Assembly (NCBI GenBank): GCA_964390645.1
Contig: CAYMLL010000004.1
Coordinates: 1 to 64,000, forward strand
Direction of reading: 5' to 3'
Length of the DNA: 64,000 nucleotides
DNA from: CAYMLL01 sp964390645
GTDB lineage: Bacteria; Planctomycetota; UBA8108
Part shown: positions 1-10,250 of the stretch, one piece after another
Position numbering within the stretch: the stretch's first letter is position 1
Layout: the number at the start of each line of letters is the position of its first letter
Notes under the pieces: generated by a model
Databases searched by the model: none
What the model was told of the DNA's origin: nothing
Seen by the model: the letters and a program-made list of their open reading frames with translations, nothing else
Translations under genes and position numbers: made by a program

Positions 1-736
1 CTCGCTGCAGAAAGCGGATCGACTCGTTCGCGGTCTTGTGGAAGAGAGTCTTGAACGTCACGTAGCCCTTCGGCCGCTCGTCCTCCTGCGGCACGGCCGC
101 CTCGGTCGCACCGCTGTCCGGCGCCGACGCCTTCGGAGGCTCCTCGCTCGCGGTATTCTTCCCGGAAGGGTCCCCATCGAGAGAAGCCGTCTCCGACGAC
201 GGAGGGGGATCCGTGCGGGTGTCGTCACCGCGCAGGACCGGCTCACCGGCCCTCTTCTTCTCGAGAGAGCGCAACAGCGCGTCGACGCGAAGGGCGTCGG
301 CGTCGTTCGCGACACCGGAAGGTCGAGAAGATACGGCGGCGGCCAGCTCACGACCAAGCTGCTCGAGCAGGCCCTCGGCGACAGGATCGGAGGACAGACC
401 CGCGGAGTCCACGGCGACAGCCGCTTCGCTCGCCGGATCGGCCACGGGGGGGGGCCCCGGGGCGGCCCCCGGGGGGCGCGCCCCCCCGGGCGCCGGGGCG
501 GGCGCCGGGGCGGGCGCCGGGGCGGCGGCGCCGGGCGCCGTCGACGGCGACGCGGGGAGCCCCGCAGCGCCCTCCGGGCTCGCCGGACGCGTCTCGTCCG
601 CGACCGGCCGGGAACCGCCGGATGCGCCGCTCTCCGTGTCGGAGGTGATACAGCTGCTCATCGCGCTCGCGGCGACGACCGCCACCAGGAGCGATTTCCC
701 GATCCGGATCCGCGCTCGGCTTCTCGTGAGATTCAT
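1..736 (-). CDS. Putative Pro/Ala-rich lipoprotein, 3' end outside window
   Basis: The frame is open from an ATG at 736 to the window edge, so at least 245 residues are present and the C-terminus is missing. The N-terminus has Arg/Lys residues, a hydrophobic stretch (SLLVAVVAASA) and a Cys at about residue 32 (AMSSC), which reads as a lipoprotein signal. A low-complexity Ala-Pro tract follows at about residues 70-100, encoded by long G/C runs at 447-540, then an acidic linker. The last visible part (VTFKTLFHKTANESIRF) looks more ordered. No family is recognised. It starts 26 bp after the CHAT gene stop on the same strand, so the two are probably co-transcribed. The G/C runs are places where base-calling errors could hide, but the frame is continuous as given. 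Confidence 0.6.
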   Translation of the reverse strand, partial: MNLTRSRARIRIGKSLLVAVVAASAMSSCITSDTESGASGGSRPVADETRPASPEGAAGLPASPSTAPGAAAPAPAPAPAPAPGGARPPGAAPGPPPVADPASEAAVAVDSAGLSSDPVAEGLLEQLGRELAAAVSSRPSGVANDADALRVDALLRSLEKKRAGEPVLRGDDTRTDPPPSSETASLDGDPSGKNTASEEPPKASAPDSGATEAAVPQEDERPKGYVTFKTLFHKTANESIRFLQR

Positions 737-762
737 CTCGACCTCTTCCCTCTCTGTGGCCC

Positions 763-3700
763 TCATCGGTCGCCGACGTAGACGAAGGCGGCCCACTGTC
801 CCGGGTCGGTGAAACCGCTCTCGATCAACGACAGCTTGGCCCGGCGTAGCGCGCCGGCGCGGTCGAGACCGGCTCCGATCCAGCCCTCGTAGAACTCCTT
901 CATGAGCTCCGCGGTCGCCCGGTCCTCGACCTTCCAGAGGCTCGCGAGCAGCGACGATGCTCCGCTGTGCAGAAACGCCGCGCCGAGACCGACGGGATCG
1001 TCGCTCGCCGCCACCTGACTGCGAGCGGTCTCACAACCGGAAAGAACGACAAGCCGGCTACCGCGCAGGTCGAGGCCGTAGATCTCGATCGCCCGCAGGC
1101 GGCCGTCCTCCGAGGCCGAAGCAACCTTCTCGCCCCCGGGCGCCAGAAAGAGCGTCGAGTCCCACGGCCGCGCGGGGTAGAACTCGCCGTGACAGGCGAG
1201 GTGGATCACGTCGCGATCGCGGGACATCGACACGAGCGAGCTCTCACGAGCGTCGGCGCCACTGAGCACCGTGCGCTCGCGGAACCGAGGCGAGAACGCA
1301 GCGACCTCCTGACGCGCGTGGTCGAGCCGCGCCTTGTCGGCGCGGCCGTCGCGGTCGTAGTCGGTGTCCGGGTCCGCCAGAGCTAGAAGGTCGAGCTGAC
1401 CCCGGTCGCTCCCCTCGTCTTCGTTCCCACCCGCGGCATGGAGGAACCTGACGAGACTCGCGCTCGGAAGATAGGAGATCGTCCAGCGCTCGATCAGGTA
1501 TCCCTGCGGGTGCCGCAGCGCCTCGAAGGGGAACCGGAAGAGCTCCCCACACGGCACGATCACGACTCGCTGCCGGGTCACTCGCCCGGCCAGCGGGGCG
1601 ACGAGGAGCTCGTACAGCCGCCGCGCGATCCCGCTGTCCGAAGCGCGACTCGCGAAGAAACGTCGCGCCAGCGTGCGAAGATCATCGGGTCGAACGTCGA
1701 GACGCACCGCAGCCACCCGACCACCCTCCACCACGAAGGCTACGAGCGCATCGCCCAGCGAGAAGTACTCGATCAGCGCGGTGTCGGCGGCGAGCTGACC
1801 GGAGATCTCCCCGGCGGTGGCGGCATCTCCGTCCACCAGCGTCCGCAGCAGTGGATTCGAGCGTCCCGACGCACGAATCCGGTCGCGTACCGCGTTGAGG
1901 CGCTGCCGCAGTCGGTCATGATCGGTAGCGGTGCGGTCCAGTCCGAGGAAGAGCTCCCGGGCGCCCGCTCGCGTGCTCGAAGCCCGCCCCGCCAGCGAGA
2001 TGAACTCCCGGTAGAGATCCCGGCTCGAACGATCGGCGAGCGCGACGTACCGCCAACCGAGCGACTCGACGAGGGAGCGCGCTCGCGCGCGCTCCGCAAC
2101 CTCGAAGGCCCGTGCGGCTCGTCCCCTGTCGAGTTCGCGGTCGACCATGTCCCGGTAGAGATCGAGCTTGTCGGTCATGAAGCCGCGCTTGGACTCGGCG
2201 TCGAGAATGCGTGATCGGTACGAGTCGACGATGCGCGACGCCTCGGCGTACCCGCGATCGGCCGCGGCCTCGTCGCCACGCGCCCGGGCGATACGAGCGA
2301 GATACCAGTGACACCTCCACTCGGTCTCGAACTGGTGATCGGAGCGGGCCTGCTCGAGCGCCCAGTTGACGAATCCCGTCGCGACGTCGAGCTGCCCCGA
2401 TTCGAGGTACAGCTCACCGAGATTCGAGGCCGCGACCGCGGCGAGCACGAAGTCCTTCCCCGCGTTCGCCCTCCTCAACGCGATGTCCTGGCGGCGGGTC
2501 GCCTCCTGGAGCAGCGCCGCCGCATCGCTCTTCGTCGCCGAACGAGCCTTGCATCGAAGAATGTTCGCGGTGTGGATCGCGATAGAGCTCGCGATCTCCG
2601 AGCGCCCTTCGAGCTTGCGGCCCGCCACCGAGTCGAGCTCGCGCTCACAGGTGCGAACGGCGGCGAGCGCGGCCTCGAGCCGAGGCGGATCCGAACGCGC
2701 ACGCAGGTAGAGAGCGCTCGCCAGAACAATCCGTGCGCGCAGACGCGAATCGAGCGGCAGCGAGGAGTCGCGAACGACGGCACGTGCCCTGGCGATCGCG
2801 TCATCAGCACGTCCGAGCCCCACGAGGGCGCTCGCCGCACCAAGCGTCAAGCGGGCGCGAAACCCCTCGCCACCGACGAGCGACTCGATGCTCCGCCGAG
2901 CGTCCTCGAAAGACGTCCACGCCCCCTCGTAGTCGCCGAGCCGCTCGCGAGCCGCTCCCAGCCGCGACAGCACCGAGCCACGGAGCCACGGATCGTCGGC
3001 GACCGACAGCTCGCGCCGACCCAGAAGCTCCTCGACGAGTGCGAACTCGCCGAGATCAAGGGCTGCAAGGGCCGCGAAGTACGCGCAGACCGTCTCCCCC
3101 CGGGGCTCGAGCTCGCAGTGAGTGACGATCCTGACGAGCGTCGTCGCGGCCCTCGCGAGATCCGCCCGCCGGCTGACCGAGAGCCCCGGGAATCGGGCCA
3201 CGGGACGCGGCGGCTGCTCCGCGCGTCCACCGAGATCGCGGATGCGCCGACTCAGCGCGAGCCGACGCGTCTCGATTCGCGAGAAGATAGCGATCGCCCG
3301 AAGACACCGGAGGTGATCGATCTGATCGTCGACGTCGAGCTTCGAGAGCAAGCTCTCGTGAGCGCGAGAGAGCTTCTCGGCGCCGGAAAAATCGCGCAGC
3401 TTGAAACGCACGCGCACCGCAGCCGCCACGGCCCTCGCATCGACCGACGCCGACGGCTTGACCGCCGCAAGAGCCTCTCGATAGAGGACGTCGGCTCGCA
3501 GCTGCTGGGTGTCAGCGGCCACTCGCAACACTCTCGCCAGCGCCTCGTAGATCAGGGGAAGATCGCGCGCCTCCCGTCCCGGCAGCTGCGCGTAGGCGCC
3601 GCGAGCGGCCGACAGGAGCTTCGCGAGATGTCGAAGGTCGGGGCGGCTGGGGGTTGGGGGGGGGTGGGGCGTACTGTAGCTGCGCTTTTTGTCTTTGGGC

Positions 3701-4126
3701 GTTTTGCTCGACGGCGCTCGGGTCACGGATCGCGAGTCGCGGTGGTCCCTTCGCCGGAGTCGCCGGAGCCGATCGCGAGACCTCGGCCTCGAAGAGACCC
3801 GGGTCAAGCATCGCGACAGCGAGCTCGGCGCGACGACGACTCGCTCGCAAGCGCACCACCGGGTCGCCGAGCCTCCGCGCCAGGACCCGGACGCGCCCCC
3901 AGCTCTCGAACGCCTCCCTGTAGTCGCGACAGGCGCGACGCGCGACGGTGTCGGCCTCGCTCTCGAGGGCTCGCCAGTGAGCGTCGGCGAGCGGTGACGA
4001 CACCGACTCGACACGCGCGACGACGACGACGAGGACGACGAGGACGAGGACCGGCAGGCCACGAGCAATCGTCCGCCCGGGCTCCGGTCCCGTGCCGTGC
4101 TCTGCGCGCGCTCGGTCGTTCCTCAA
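763..4126 (-). CDS. TPR-CHAT caspase-like protease (frameshifted at a G run)
   Basis: The C-terminal ~350 residues form a CHAT (caspase HetF-associated with TPRs) domain. The catalytic His is in HLACHGEF and the catalytic Cys is in LSGCETA; both are intact. Before it lie ~600 residues of alpha-helical TPR-like repeats. The best N-terminus starts at the ATG at 4126, with a membrane segment rich in Val/Leu (about residues 23-38) and a helical region ending in a proline linker. That frame is lost at the G runs 3649-3669, and the rest of the protein continues one frame over. The alternative in-frame start at 4068 gives an implausible Ser/Arg-rich N-terminus. I therefore treat 763-4126 as one gene of about 1,120 residues broken by a homopolymer indel. 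Between propeller-like strands and the catalytic His there is a DPDTDYDRDGRAD segment resembling a calcium-binding loop. CHAT proteases are activated by TPR-sensed partners; the target here is unknown. Confidence 0.8.
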
Positions 4127-4643
4127 GAGTCCTCCTCTGCGACGCGGCGTCGGTCCGGAGCCGCAGCAGGATCACACCGACTTGCCGGCGCGAGCCCACC
4201 GGGCTCCCTGTACTTCTTCGGAACCCACCTACCGATAACTTGAATCACACTCGGAGGGTTCTTCCGGGGCCGCCGAGCCGGCGCCCGCCTCTTCACGTCG
4301 CGTCGGGCGACAGTCTCCGCGAGGAGAGGAGTCAGCGCAAGTCGCGAGACAAAGTCACACGACGCGACACCGGTGGCGCGAGCGCAGCAAACGTCGTTCC
4401 CCTGGGAACGAATCCCCCAATCTCGGTCACAGGAGTGTGTTGCAGGATCATCGTGGAATCCTCCACGACGCCTGGAGCCGTCAGAATCCCGGACCCTCCA
4501 CGAGGTTCCCCCCGTCCCGGCCGACGACGGACCGCGACGATCGTCTGCGTCGATCCCCCGTCTGTGGTACAACTTCGACGGCCCCGGAGCTCTGCGCAGG
4601 CGCAACTCGGCCGGCTCGGGGTCGTCCGTTGCGGTGCGAGTCG
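4127..4643. other. Divergent intergenic region with no supported gene
   Basis: These 517 bp separate the minus-strand CHAT gene from the plus-strand YkgJ-like gene, so both promoters should be here. Long open frames cross it on both strands but lack the third-position G/C pattern of real genes. A TACAAC hexamer at 4568-4573, about 75 bp before the YkgJ-like start, is a weak -10 candidate without a convincing -35. I see no RNA gene. Confidence 0.5.
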
Positions 4644-5120
4644 ATGTCCGAGACCACCCCGAACGATTCCCCCGTGCCACCCGGGTCGCAGTCCGCCTCG
4701 CTGCCGGCTGGCGCCCGCGAGGCGCTGGAAGCGATCTACCGCCGCGTCGACCGGGAAATCGAATCGACCGGGGTCGCCTGCTGGCTGCGAGGCCGCTGCT
4801 GCGACTTCGACACCAGCGAGCACGTCCTCTTCGCGTCCAGCGTCGAGCTCGCTCACGTGCGTGAGAAGCACCCCGAGCGATTCGAGCCCGGCGGCACGCT
4901 CTGTCCCTTCTGGAAGGACGGACTCTGCGTGGAACGCGAGCGACGACCGCTCGGCTGCCGTACCTACCACTGCGACCGAGGATACCGTGGCCGGGTCGAG
5001 GCGATCCACGAGCGCTATCACGGCGAAATCCGCGCGTTCGCTGAACGCTTCGACCTCGCCTACCTCTACGAGCCCTTCGTCCCCGCTCTGCGGCGAACAC
5101 CGGTCGATCGGCATGAGTGA
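4644..5120 (+). CDS. YkgJ-family cysteine-cluster protein
   Basis: The product is 158 residues. Its Cys pattern matches the YkgJ family (putative zinc- or iron-chelating): GRCCDF near the N-terminus, then CPFWKDGLC, then RPLGCRTYHC. The bound metal and role are not established for the family. The ATG at 4644 (MSETTPNDSP) was chosen because upstream codons in this frame have no coding bias. The stop overlaps the start of the DUF72 gene by 8 bp (ATG at 5113), so the two are translationally coupled. Confidence 0.85.
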   Translation: MSETTPNDSPVPPGSQSASLPAGAREALEAIYRRVDREIESTGVACWLRGRCCDFDTSEHVLFASSVELAHVREKHPERFEPGGTLCPFWKDGLCVERERRPLGCRTYHCDRGYRGRVEAIHERYHGEIRAFAERFDLAYLYEPFVPALRRTPVDRHE

Positions 5121-6069
5121 AGCCCCGCGGAAACCTCGGCGTCCCGGGATCCGCGTCGGCGTGGCCGGCTGGTCGTACCCCGACTGGCGCGGACCGTTCT
5201 ACCCCGAGCATCCGGGGAAGGGCTTCTCGGAGCTGCGCTATGCCGCCGAGCGTCTGGACTGTCTCGAGATCAACAGCACCTTCTACCGCACGCCTTCGGC
5301 GAAGACCAGCGAGGCGTGGCTGCGCCAGGTCGATGACGTTCCGAACTTCTCCTTCACCGCCAAGCTCGTCGGCGAGATCACTCACGGCCCTCGAGGCGGC
5401 GACGGCCCCGCGGAGCCCCGGGAAGCGCGCCACATCCTTCGCCGGTTCCGGGAGGGAATCGCTCCACTTCGTGACGGCGGTCGGCTCGACGCCGTGCTGG
5501 CTCAGTTCCCGTGGCACTTCGAGGACGGACCGCGCAGCCGGGAGATCCTGTCGGTCATCGCCGAGATCCTCGGAGATCTTCCGCTCGTCGCGGAGCTGCG
5601 TCACGTCTCGTTCCTGCGCACGGGTCCGGACGGCGCGCTGCCCTTTCTCGAGCGTCTCGGGATCGGCACCGCGAACGTCGATCTTCCTCGCTCCTCGACG
5701 AGCCCTCCGTTGACGACCATCAACACCGCGCCACTCGGGTACTTCCGGCTGCACGGCCGCAACCGTCAGAGCTGGTTCGATCCGCAGGCTCACCGAGACG
5801 CCAAGTACGACTACCTCTACAGCGCGCAGGAACTCCGCGAGATGGCTCCCGCGATCCAGCGCGTGGCCGAGCGCGCCACAACGACCTACGTGATCGCGAA
5901 CAACCACTTCCGCGGCCAGGCGCCGGCGAACGCGTTCCAGCTGATCCGCCTTCTCACCGATCGCCCTCCGCAAGCCCCGGAGGCTCTGCGATCCGCGTTT
6001 CCCTTTCTCACGCCGGGCCCTGGAGACCCCGTGGACGGCCCGGCAAACACGCCGTCAGTGCCAAGGTGA
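5113..6069 (+). CDS. DUF72 family protein
   Basis: The product is 318 residues. It opens with the DUF72 (YecE-like) signature GVAGWSYPDWRGPFYP and ends with FANNHF-like IANNHFRGQAPANA, both typical of the family, which adopts a TIM-barrel fold. The molecular function is unknown. The length is slightly above the usual ~250-300 residues because of a proline-rich tail. Start and stop overlap both neighbours (8 bp with the YkgJ-like gene, GTGA with rluA), indicating one tight operon. Confidence 0.9.
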   Translation: MSEAPRKPRRPGIRVGVAGWSYPDWRGPFYPEHPGKGFSELRYAAERLDCLEINSTFYRTPSAKTSEAWLRQVDDVPNFSFTAKLVGEITHGPRGGDGPAEPREARHILRRFREGIAPLRDGGRLDAVLAQFPWHFEDGPRSREILSVIAEILGDLPLVAELRHVSFLRTGPDGALPFLERLGIGTANVDLPRSSTSPPLTTINTAPLGYFRLHGRNRQSWFDPQAHRDAKYDYLYSAQELREMAPAIQRVAERATTTYVIANNHFRGQAPANAFQLIRLLTDRPPQAPEALRSAFPFLTPGPGDPVDGPANTPSVPR

Positions 6070-7004
6070 TCGGTCGAGGACGCAACCTCTCGGAGCCACG
6101 GAGCAGCCTGAAGCTCGAGGTCCGCTCCTCGGGCCCCCGACGTCTCGACAGCTGGCTCGTCGAGTCGATGGCCTGGAAATCGCGCAACCGACTACAGCGA
6201 CTCATTCGCGACGGCCACGTGACGATCAACGGCGAGGTGGCGAAGGCAAGCCGCCGCGTGCGTGCCGGCGATGTCGTCGAGATGCGCCTTTCGGACGGTG
6301 TCGGGATACCGCAGGACTACGCCGAACGCGAGCTCGAGGTCGTCTACGAGGACGACTGGCTGATCGCGATCAACAAGCCGCCGGGAATGCTCGTTCATCC
6401 GGTCGGGCGCCACGTCTACGACACGCTGATCAACTACCTGCATTACCGTTACCACCAGCCTGGCGACGACGGCGAGGAGATCATCCCCCGCCTCTGCCAC
6501 CGGCTGGACAAGGACACGACCGGCCTCGTCGTCGTCGGCAAGAACACCTACACCCATCGCGAGGTGATGTACCAGTTCGAGAATCGCCGGGTGTCAAAAC
6601 GCTACCTCACGATCGTCGAAGGACGCTTTCCGGAAGACATCGACCGTATCGATGTTCCGATCGGCGAAGGACGCTGCCTGAAAAGCGCCCTCGAGCACGA
6701 GGTGCTGAAGCCGTCCGAGACACTGGTCGAGGTCGTCGCGACCCACGGTGACTTCACCGTCCTGAGATGCGTTCCCTCGACGGGACGGCAGAACCAGATC
6801 CGTATCCACCTCGCCGCCCGTGGCCATCCGGTCGTGGGCGACCTCCGCTACGGCGCGCGCGAGACGCGGGGCATGGCGACGCGCAAGGGATGGCCGTCTC
6901 GCTACCTCCTTCATTCCGAGTACCTTCGCTTCTGGCATCCGCGTCTGAAGACGGCGATCGAGCTCCACTCGGCGGCCCCGGAAGATTTCCGGAGCCTGCT
7001 CTGA
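6066..7004 (+). CDS. RluA-family 23S rRNA-type pseudouridine synthase
   Basis: The product is 312 residues. An N-terminal S4 RNA-binding domain (about residues 20-80, RLDSWLVESMAWKSRNRLQ onward) is followed by the RluA catalytic domain. The catalytic motif is HRLDKDTTGL, with Asp148 as the expected nucleophile, and NKPPGMLVHP and GRQNQIRIHLA are also present. It should isomerise uridines in rRNA or tRNA; which RluA/C/D specificity it has cannot be told. The GTG at 6066 was chosen because an internal ATG would cut the S4 domain; it overlaps the DUF72 stop as GTGA. Confidence 0.9.
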   Translation: MIGRGRNLSEPRSSLKLEVRSSGPRRLDSWLVESMAWKSRNRLQRLIRDGHVTINGEVAKASRRVRAGDVVEMRLSDGVGIPQDYAERELEVVYEDDWLIAINKPPGMLVHPVGRHVYDTLINYLHYRYHQPGDDGEEIIPRLCHRLDKDTTGLVVVGKNTYTHREVMYQFENRRVSKRYLTIVEGRFPEDIDRIDVPIGEGRCLKSALEHEVLKPSETLVEVVATHGDFTVLRCVPSTGRQNQIRIHLAARGHPVVGDLRYGARETRGMATRKGWPSRYLLHSEYLRFWHPRLKTAIELHSAAPEDFRSLL

Positions 7005-7092
7005 CCCCGCCTTGGCCGCCCACCTGCGAACATCGTAGCTTTTCGGTGCCGGGATCCAGGACCGCGAGGAGCGATCGGAGACACTACACGGT

Positions 7093-7734
7093 ATGGCGAA
7101 ACAAGGTACGGCGACGTCGGATCTGCTGCTTCTCGATCCCACGGGAGCGCTTCGAGCGGCGAGTGACGCCCTGAAATCCAACAGCTTCCGGAATCACGAG
7201 AGGACCGAGACCTTCCTGACCGACCTCGCCCGACGGTCCTCCGCATCGGTCTGTGTGGTCGACATGCGGACGCTCGACGACGACGACCGGGAGCTCTTGC
7301 GCGGAGCCGACTGCTCCTGCCTCGTGTTCGGGATTGTCGTCGTCGACTCGGCCGAAGCCGGACGCGACTGGCTCGCCCGAGGAGCGACCGACTTCGTCGT
7401 TCTCCCGGAGCGAAGCAAGGAGCTCGATCCGCGCATCGAGGCTGCGATCGCCGCGCGGCGCCGTTGCCTGGCACATCGACACGGCGCCGCCGAGGGGCAG
7501 GAGCGCCTCCGCCGGCTCGCTCACGACCTGAAGAACCCCCTCAACGCGATCTTCGGCTACACGGAGCTTCTCCTGATGGAGGAGGGCCTCCCGGAGCAGG
7601 TACGGGTCGACATGGGACGCGTCCTCAGCAACGCTACCGATCTGCAGCGCAAGATCGAGACGCTGACGCTCCACCGACAGACCGAGCGGGACGACACCGC
7701 GAGCCTTCTGGCCCCGCAGGGCGAGCTGTCATGA
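7093..7734 (+). CDS. Pseudo-receiver plus HisKA protein without a kinase ATPase domain
   Basis: The product is 213 residues. Residues ~8-125 have a receiver-like alternation of strands and helices, but the acidic pair is replaced (LLLLDPTG) and the conserved Lys position reads VVLPERSKE. It is therefore probably a non-phosphorylatable receiver. Residues ~135-200 are a HisKA dimerisation/phosphoacceptor helix pair with the H-box RLAHDLKNPLNAIFGY (His144). No HATPase domain follows; the gene stops with ATGA overlapping the hybrid kinase. I infer that it could be phosphorylated in trans or form mixed dimers with that kinase. Confidence 0.8.
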   Translation: MAKQGTATSDLLLLDPTGALRAASDALKSNSFRNHERTETFLTDLARRSSASVCVVDMRTLDDDDRELLRGADCSCLVFGIVVVDSAEAGRDWLARGATDFVVLPERSKELDPRIEAAIAARRRCLAHRHGAAEGQERLRRLAHDLKNPLNAIFGYTELLLMEEGLPEQVRVDMGRVLSNATDLQRKIETLTLHRQTERDDTASLLAPQGELS

Positions 7735-9454
7735 CGGAGAGCGACACGACGCGCGCGAAGCCGAACGCGACGGCCGAGGGACGCGACGGACCGAAGCGTC
7801 CCTGGAGAGTGCTGGTGGTCGACGATCACCCCGACATCGTCGATCTCATCTGCCGCCTCCTCGATGCGAGAGGATACGAGACGCTCACCGCGACGGACGG
7901 CCAGGAGGCGCTCCAGAAGGCGCGCGACGAGTCGCCCGATCTCATACTCCTGGACTGGATGCTGCCGGGCCTGGACGGACTCGCGGTCTGCCGGGAGCTC
8001 AAGGCGTCGCCCACGACACGCGAGATCATGGTCGTCATGGTCACCGGTCGAGGATCGGTCAACAATCGCATCGAGGGCTTCGACGCCGGGGCGGACGACT
8101 TCATCCCGAAGCCCTTTCACCATCCGGAGCTCCTCGCTCGGGTGCGCTCCGCACTGCGAATCAAGCGACTCACCGACGAGCTCTCGGACCGCAATCGCCA
8201 GCTCGTCGAGTCGCGCAATGAGCTCGTGCGGCAGGAGAAGATGGCAACGATCGGTCTCCTCGCATCAGGCATCGCCCACGAATTCAACAACGTCATGGCG
8301 GGGATCTCGGGCTACGCGCAGCTGGCACGCAAGAACGAGAAGTACCTCCCGCAGCTTGTCGAGATCGCGATCACGCAGACTGCACGCGCCGTGGAGCTGA
8401 CAAACAGCCTCTCGTCCTACCACCGTCAGAGCTCCCACGAGAACGGCTGCGACGTCAAGGACGTGATCCAGCGTGCGTTCTGCCTCGTGCAGAAGATGAT
8501 CGAGTCGAACGGCGTGTCGCTGACCCTTCGGGACGAGAGTGTGCCACCGGCCTCGATCTCCCCGGGGCAGCTGCAAGAGATCGTGCTCAACATGCTCCTC
8601 AACGCGATCCACGCGATCGGTCCCGACGGCGGGCAGATCACGGTGGAGATCGGTCGAAGCGAGGCCTCGGGCCCGGTGGCCGTGCGCATTCGCGATACCG
8701 GCGAGGGCATCGCCGAGAACAACCTCAACCGGATCTTCGATCCTTTCTTCACGACGAAGGGTGCGCTCGGCGGCGGATCACAGCAGGGAACCGGCCTCGG
8801 ACTGTCGATGTGCTACAACATCGTCCAGTCTCGAGGCGGCAAGATCGAGGTCCAGAGCGAGCTTGGCAAGGGCACCGAGTTCACCGTCACGCTTCCCGTC
8901 TTCGAAGGTCGACTGCCGGGCCCTCTCGACTTCGCGCCCGGCCTCCCTTCGCAGGAGTCCGGCTCACCGAGTTCCCGACGGCGCATCCTCGTCGTCGACG
9001 CCGCGGGCCCGCTCCGCCGCCGGCGCAGTGATTTTTNNNNNNNNNNGGGGGGGGGGGTTGGGTGGCGGCCGGCTCACCGTGGGCCCGCCGGCTGATCGCC
9101 GTGGACGACGACGAGGGCCCGATCCGCCGCATGCTCAGTGATTTTCTTCGGGATCACGACGTGTGCTGTTGCGAGACCGGAGACGAGGCGCTGGACGCGT
9201 ACCGCAAGACCCCCTGCGACTTCGTGGTGCTCGACATCTGCATGAACAAGTCACAGAACGGCATCGACACCTTTCTTGCGCTGCGCGAGATCGACCCCGA
9301 CGCTCGCGTCATCCTCGCATCCGGACGTCTGCCCGAGGAGATCCCCGCGAACGTCCTCGAAGCGGCACACGGTCACCTCCTGAAGCCCTTCAAGCTCGAC
9401 GACCTCGCGGCACTTCTGGAAATCGAGGTGCGCGCCGTGACGACGGGCTCCTAA
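7731..9454 (+). CDS. Hybrid histidine kinase REC-HisKA-HATPase-REC, crossed by assembly gap
   Basis: The start ATG at 7731 overlaps the previous stop (ATGA). Order of domains: receiver (about residues 25-140; acidic pair Asp31-Asp32, phosphoacceptor Asp75 in LLDWM, Lys127); HisKA with H-box SGIAHEFNNVMAGISGY (His183); and HATPase_c with an N box (LLNAIHAI), DTGEGIAENN and GTGLGLSMCYNIV. After a linker a second receiver begins, but a 10-N gap at 9037-9046 falls in its first strand. The receiver continues from about 9080 (AVDDDEGPIRR, phosphoacceptor in VVLDIC, Lys in LLKPF) to a TAA at 9452. The reading frame is not preserved across the gap as assembled, so the exact protein sequence there is unknown. 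It is a cytoplasmic kinase with no membrane segment. Confidence 0.8.
9037..9046. other. Scaffold gap (10 N) with duplicated flanks
   Basis: Ten Ns of placeholder length are followed by an 11-G run. The ~45 bp to the left (ending in cagtgatttt) resemble, with many differences, the stretch at about 9098-9145 that ends the same way. The true sequence is probably present once, in the right-hand copy. Confidence 0.85.
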
Positions 9455-9455
9455 T

Positions 9456-9472
9456 CCGGGTTGCCCGGTTTT
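9456..9472 (+). terminator. Candidate intrinsic terminator
   Basis: Directly after the hybrid kinase stop codon, CCGGG (9456-9460) and CCCGG (9464-9468) can pair around a TTG loop and are followed by TTTT (9469-9472). The stem is short but the T tract and position fit. The next gene is convergent. Confidence 0.45.
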
Positions 9473-9698
9473 CCGCGAAGGCCGGGAGCGCGAAGATCGC
9501 CGGGATCCGGAGGCGACGACGACGCCATACGGAAGGCGCGTCGGGGAGGAGGTCGGTAATTCTCCCGGTACGCGAAGGGTCGGACAGGAAGTTCGCCGGA
9601 CCCGGCCAGCTCTCGGGGGAGGGGTCGAAGCGTACTGCGACCGGCGCGACAGCCCACACGGCCTGGTGAGGCCCTCCCGAAGATGGCGCAGCGCGAGA

Positions 9699-10250
9699 CT
9701 AGGGTGACCGGATGGTCAGCATCTCTGCACCACAAGTCTCACAGAAGAAGGTGCCCTTCTTGATCGTCCCACAGTCCGTCACGTAACACTCGGTCGGCTG
9801 GTGAATCGACTCGTCGGACTCCCGTGCGAAGAGCATGCGAAGATGATCGAAGGTACGCTCACACTCGCAGCCCTGACAGTGAACACGCACACCACCGACC
9901 AGCGCCGGGTCCTCGAGCGTCGCCGCCTTCCCGAAAGATCCGGCAGCCACCGCGGCGAATGGATCCGCTGCGCCCGACGCGGAGGGATCCGCTGCGCCCG
10001 ACGCTGCCTTGAGGCTCCCGATCAATCGCTGCAAGCCCGTGACGTAGTCGTTCATCTTCTGATTGAACTGGATCTGCTTCTGCCGAAGGGTCGCGATGTT
10101 CGTCTCGAGCTTCCGGGCCTGCTGCTGGCGAAGCTGATCGGTGACGGACTTCGGAATCGACCGTGCACGCAGGAGATCGGGGTCGTTGAGCTCGTGAAGG
10201 AAGTCCGCGCTGTTGTCGCTGATCTCCTGGAAGAGAATACGTTTGGCCAT
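9699..10250 (-). CDS. Unknown protein with coiled-coil and C-terminal zinc-ribbon-like Cys clusters
   Basis: The product is 183 residues. The middle (about residues 40-85) is rich in Gln, Lys and Leu and likely helical or coiled-coil. A short Ala/Ser/Gly/Asp linker contains a near repeat (GAADPSASGAADP). The C-terminal third has three Cys groups, CQGCEC, CYVTDC and CETCGAEML, which suggest a zinc-binding fold. I do not recognise the family. It is divergent from the DDTL-repeat gene and convergent with the hybrid kinase. Confidence 0.7.
   Translation of the reverse strand: MAKRILFQEISDNSADFLHELNDPDLLRARSIPKSVTDQLRQQQARKLETNIATLRQKQIQFNQKMNDYVTGLQRLIGSLKAASGAADPSASGAADPFAAVAAGSFGKAATLEDPALVGGVRVHCQGCECERTFDHLRMLFARESDESIHQPTECYVTDCGTIKKGTFFCETCGAEMLTIRSP

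Noticed and set aside
2308..5112. Very long plus-strand open frame across the CHAT gene and intergenic region
   Set aside because: Arg/Ser/Pro-rich without domain matches; it is antisense to a well-supported gene and only open because of G/C bias. Only the final DUF72 part is real.
4123..5973. 616-codon minus-strand open frame
   Set aside because: Antisense to the YkgJ-like and DUF72 genes; no recognisable domain and poor composition.
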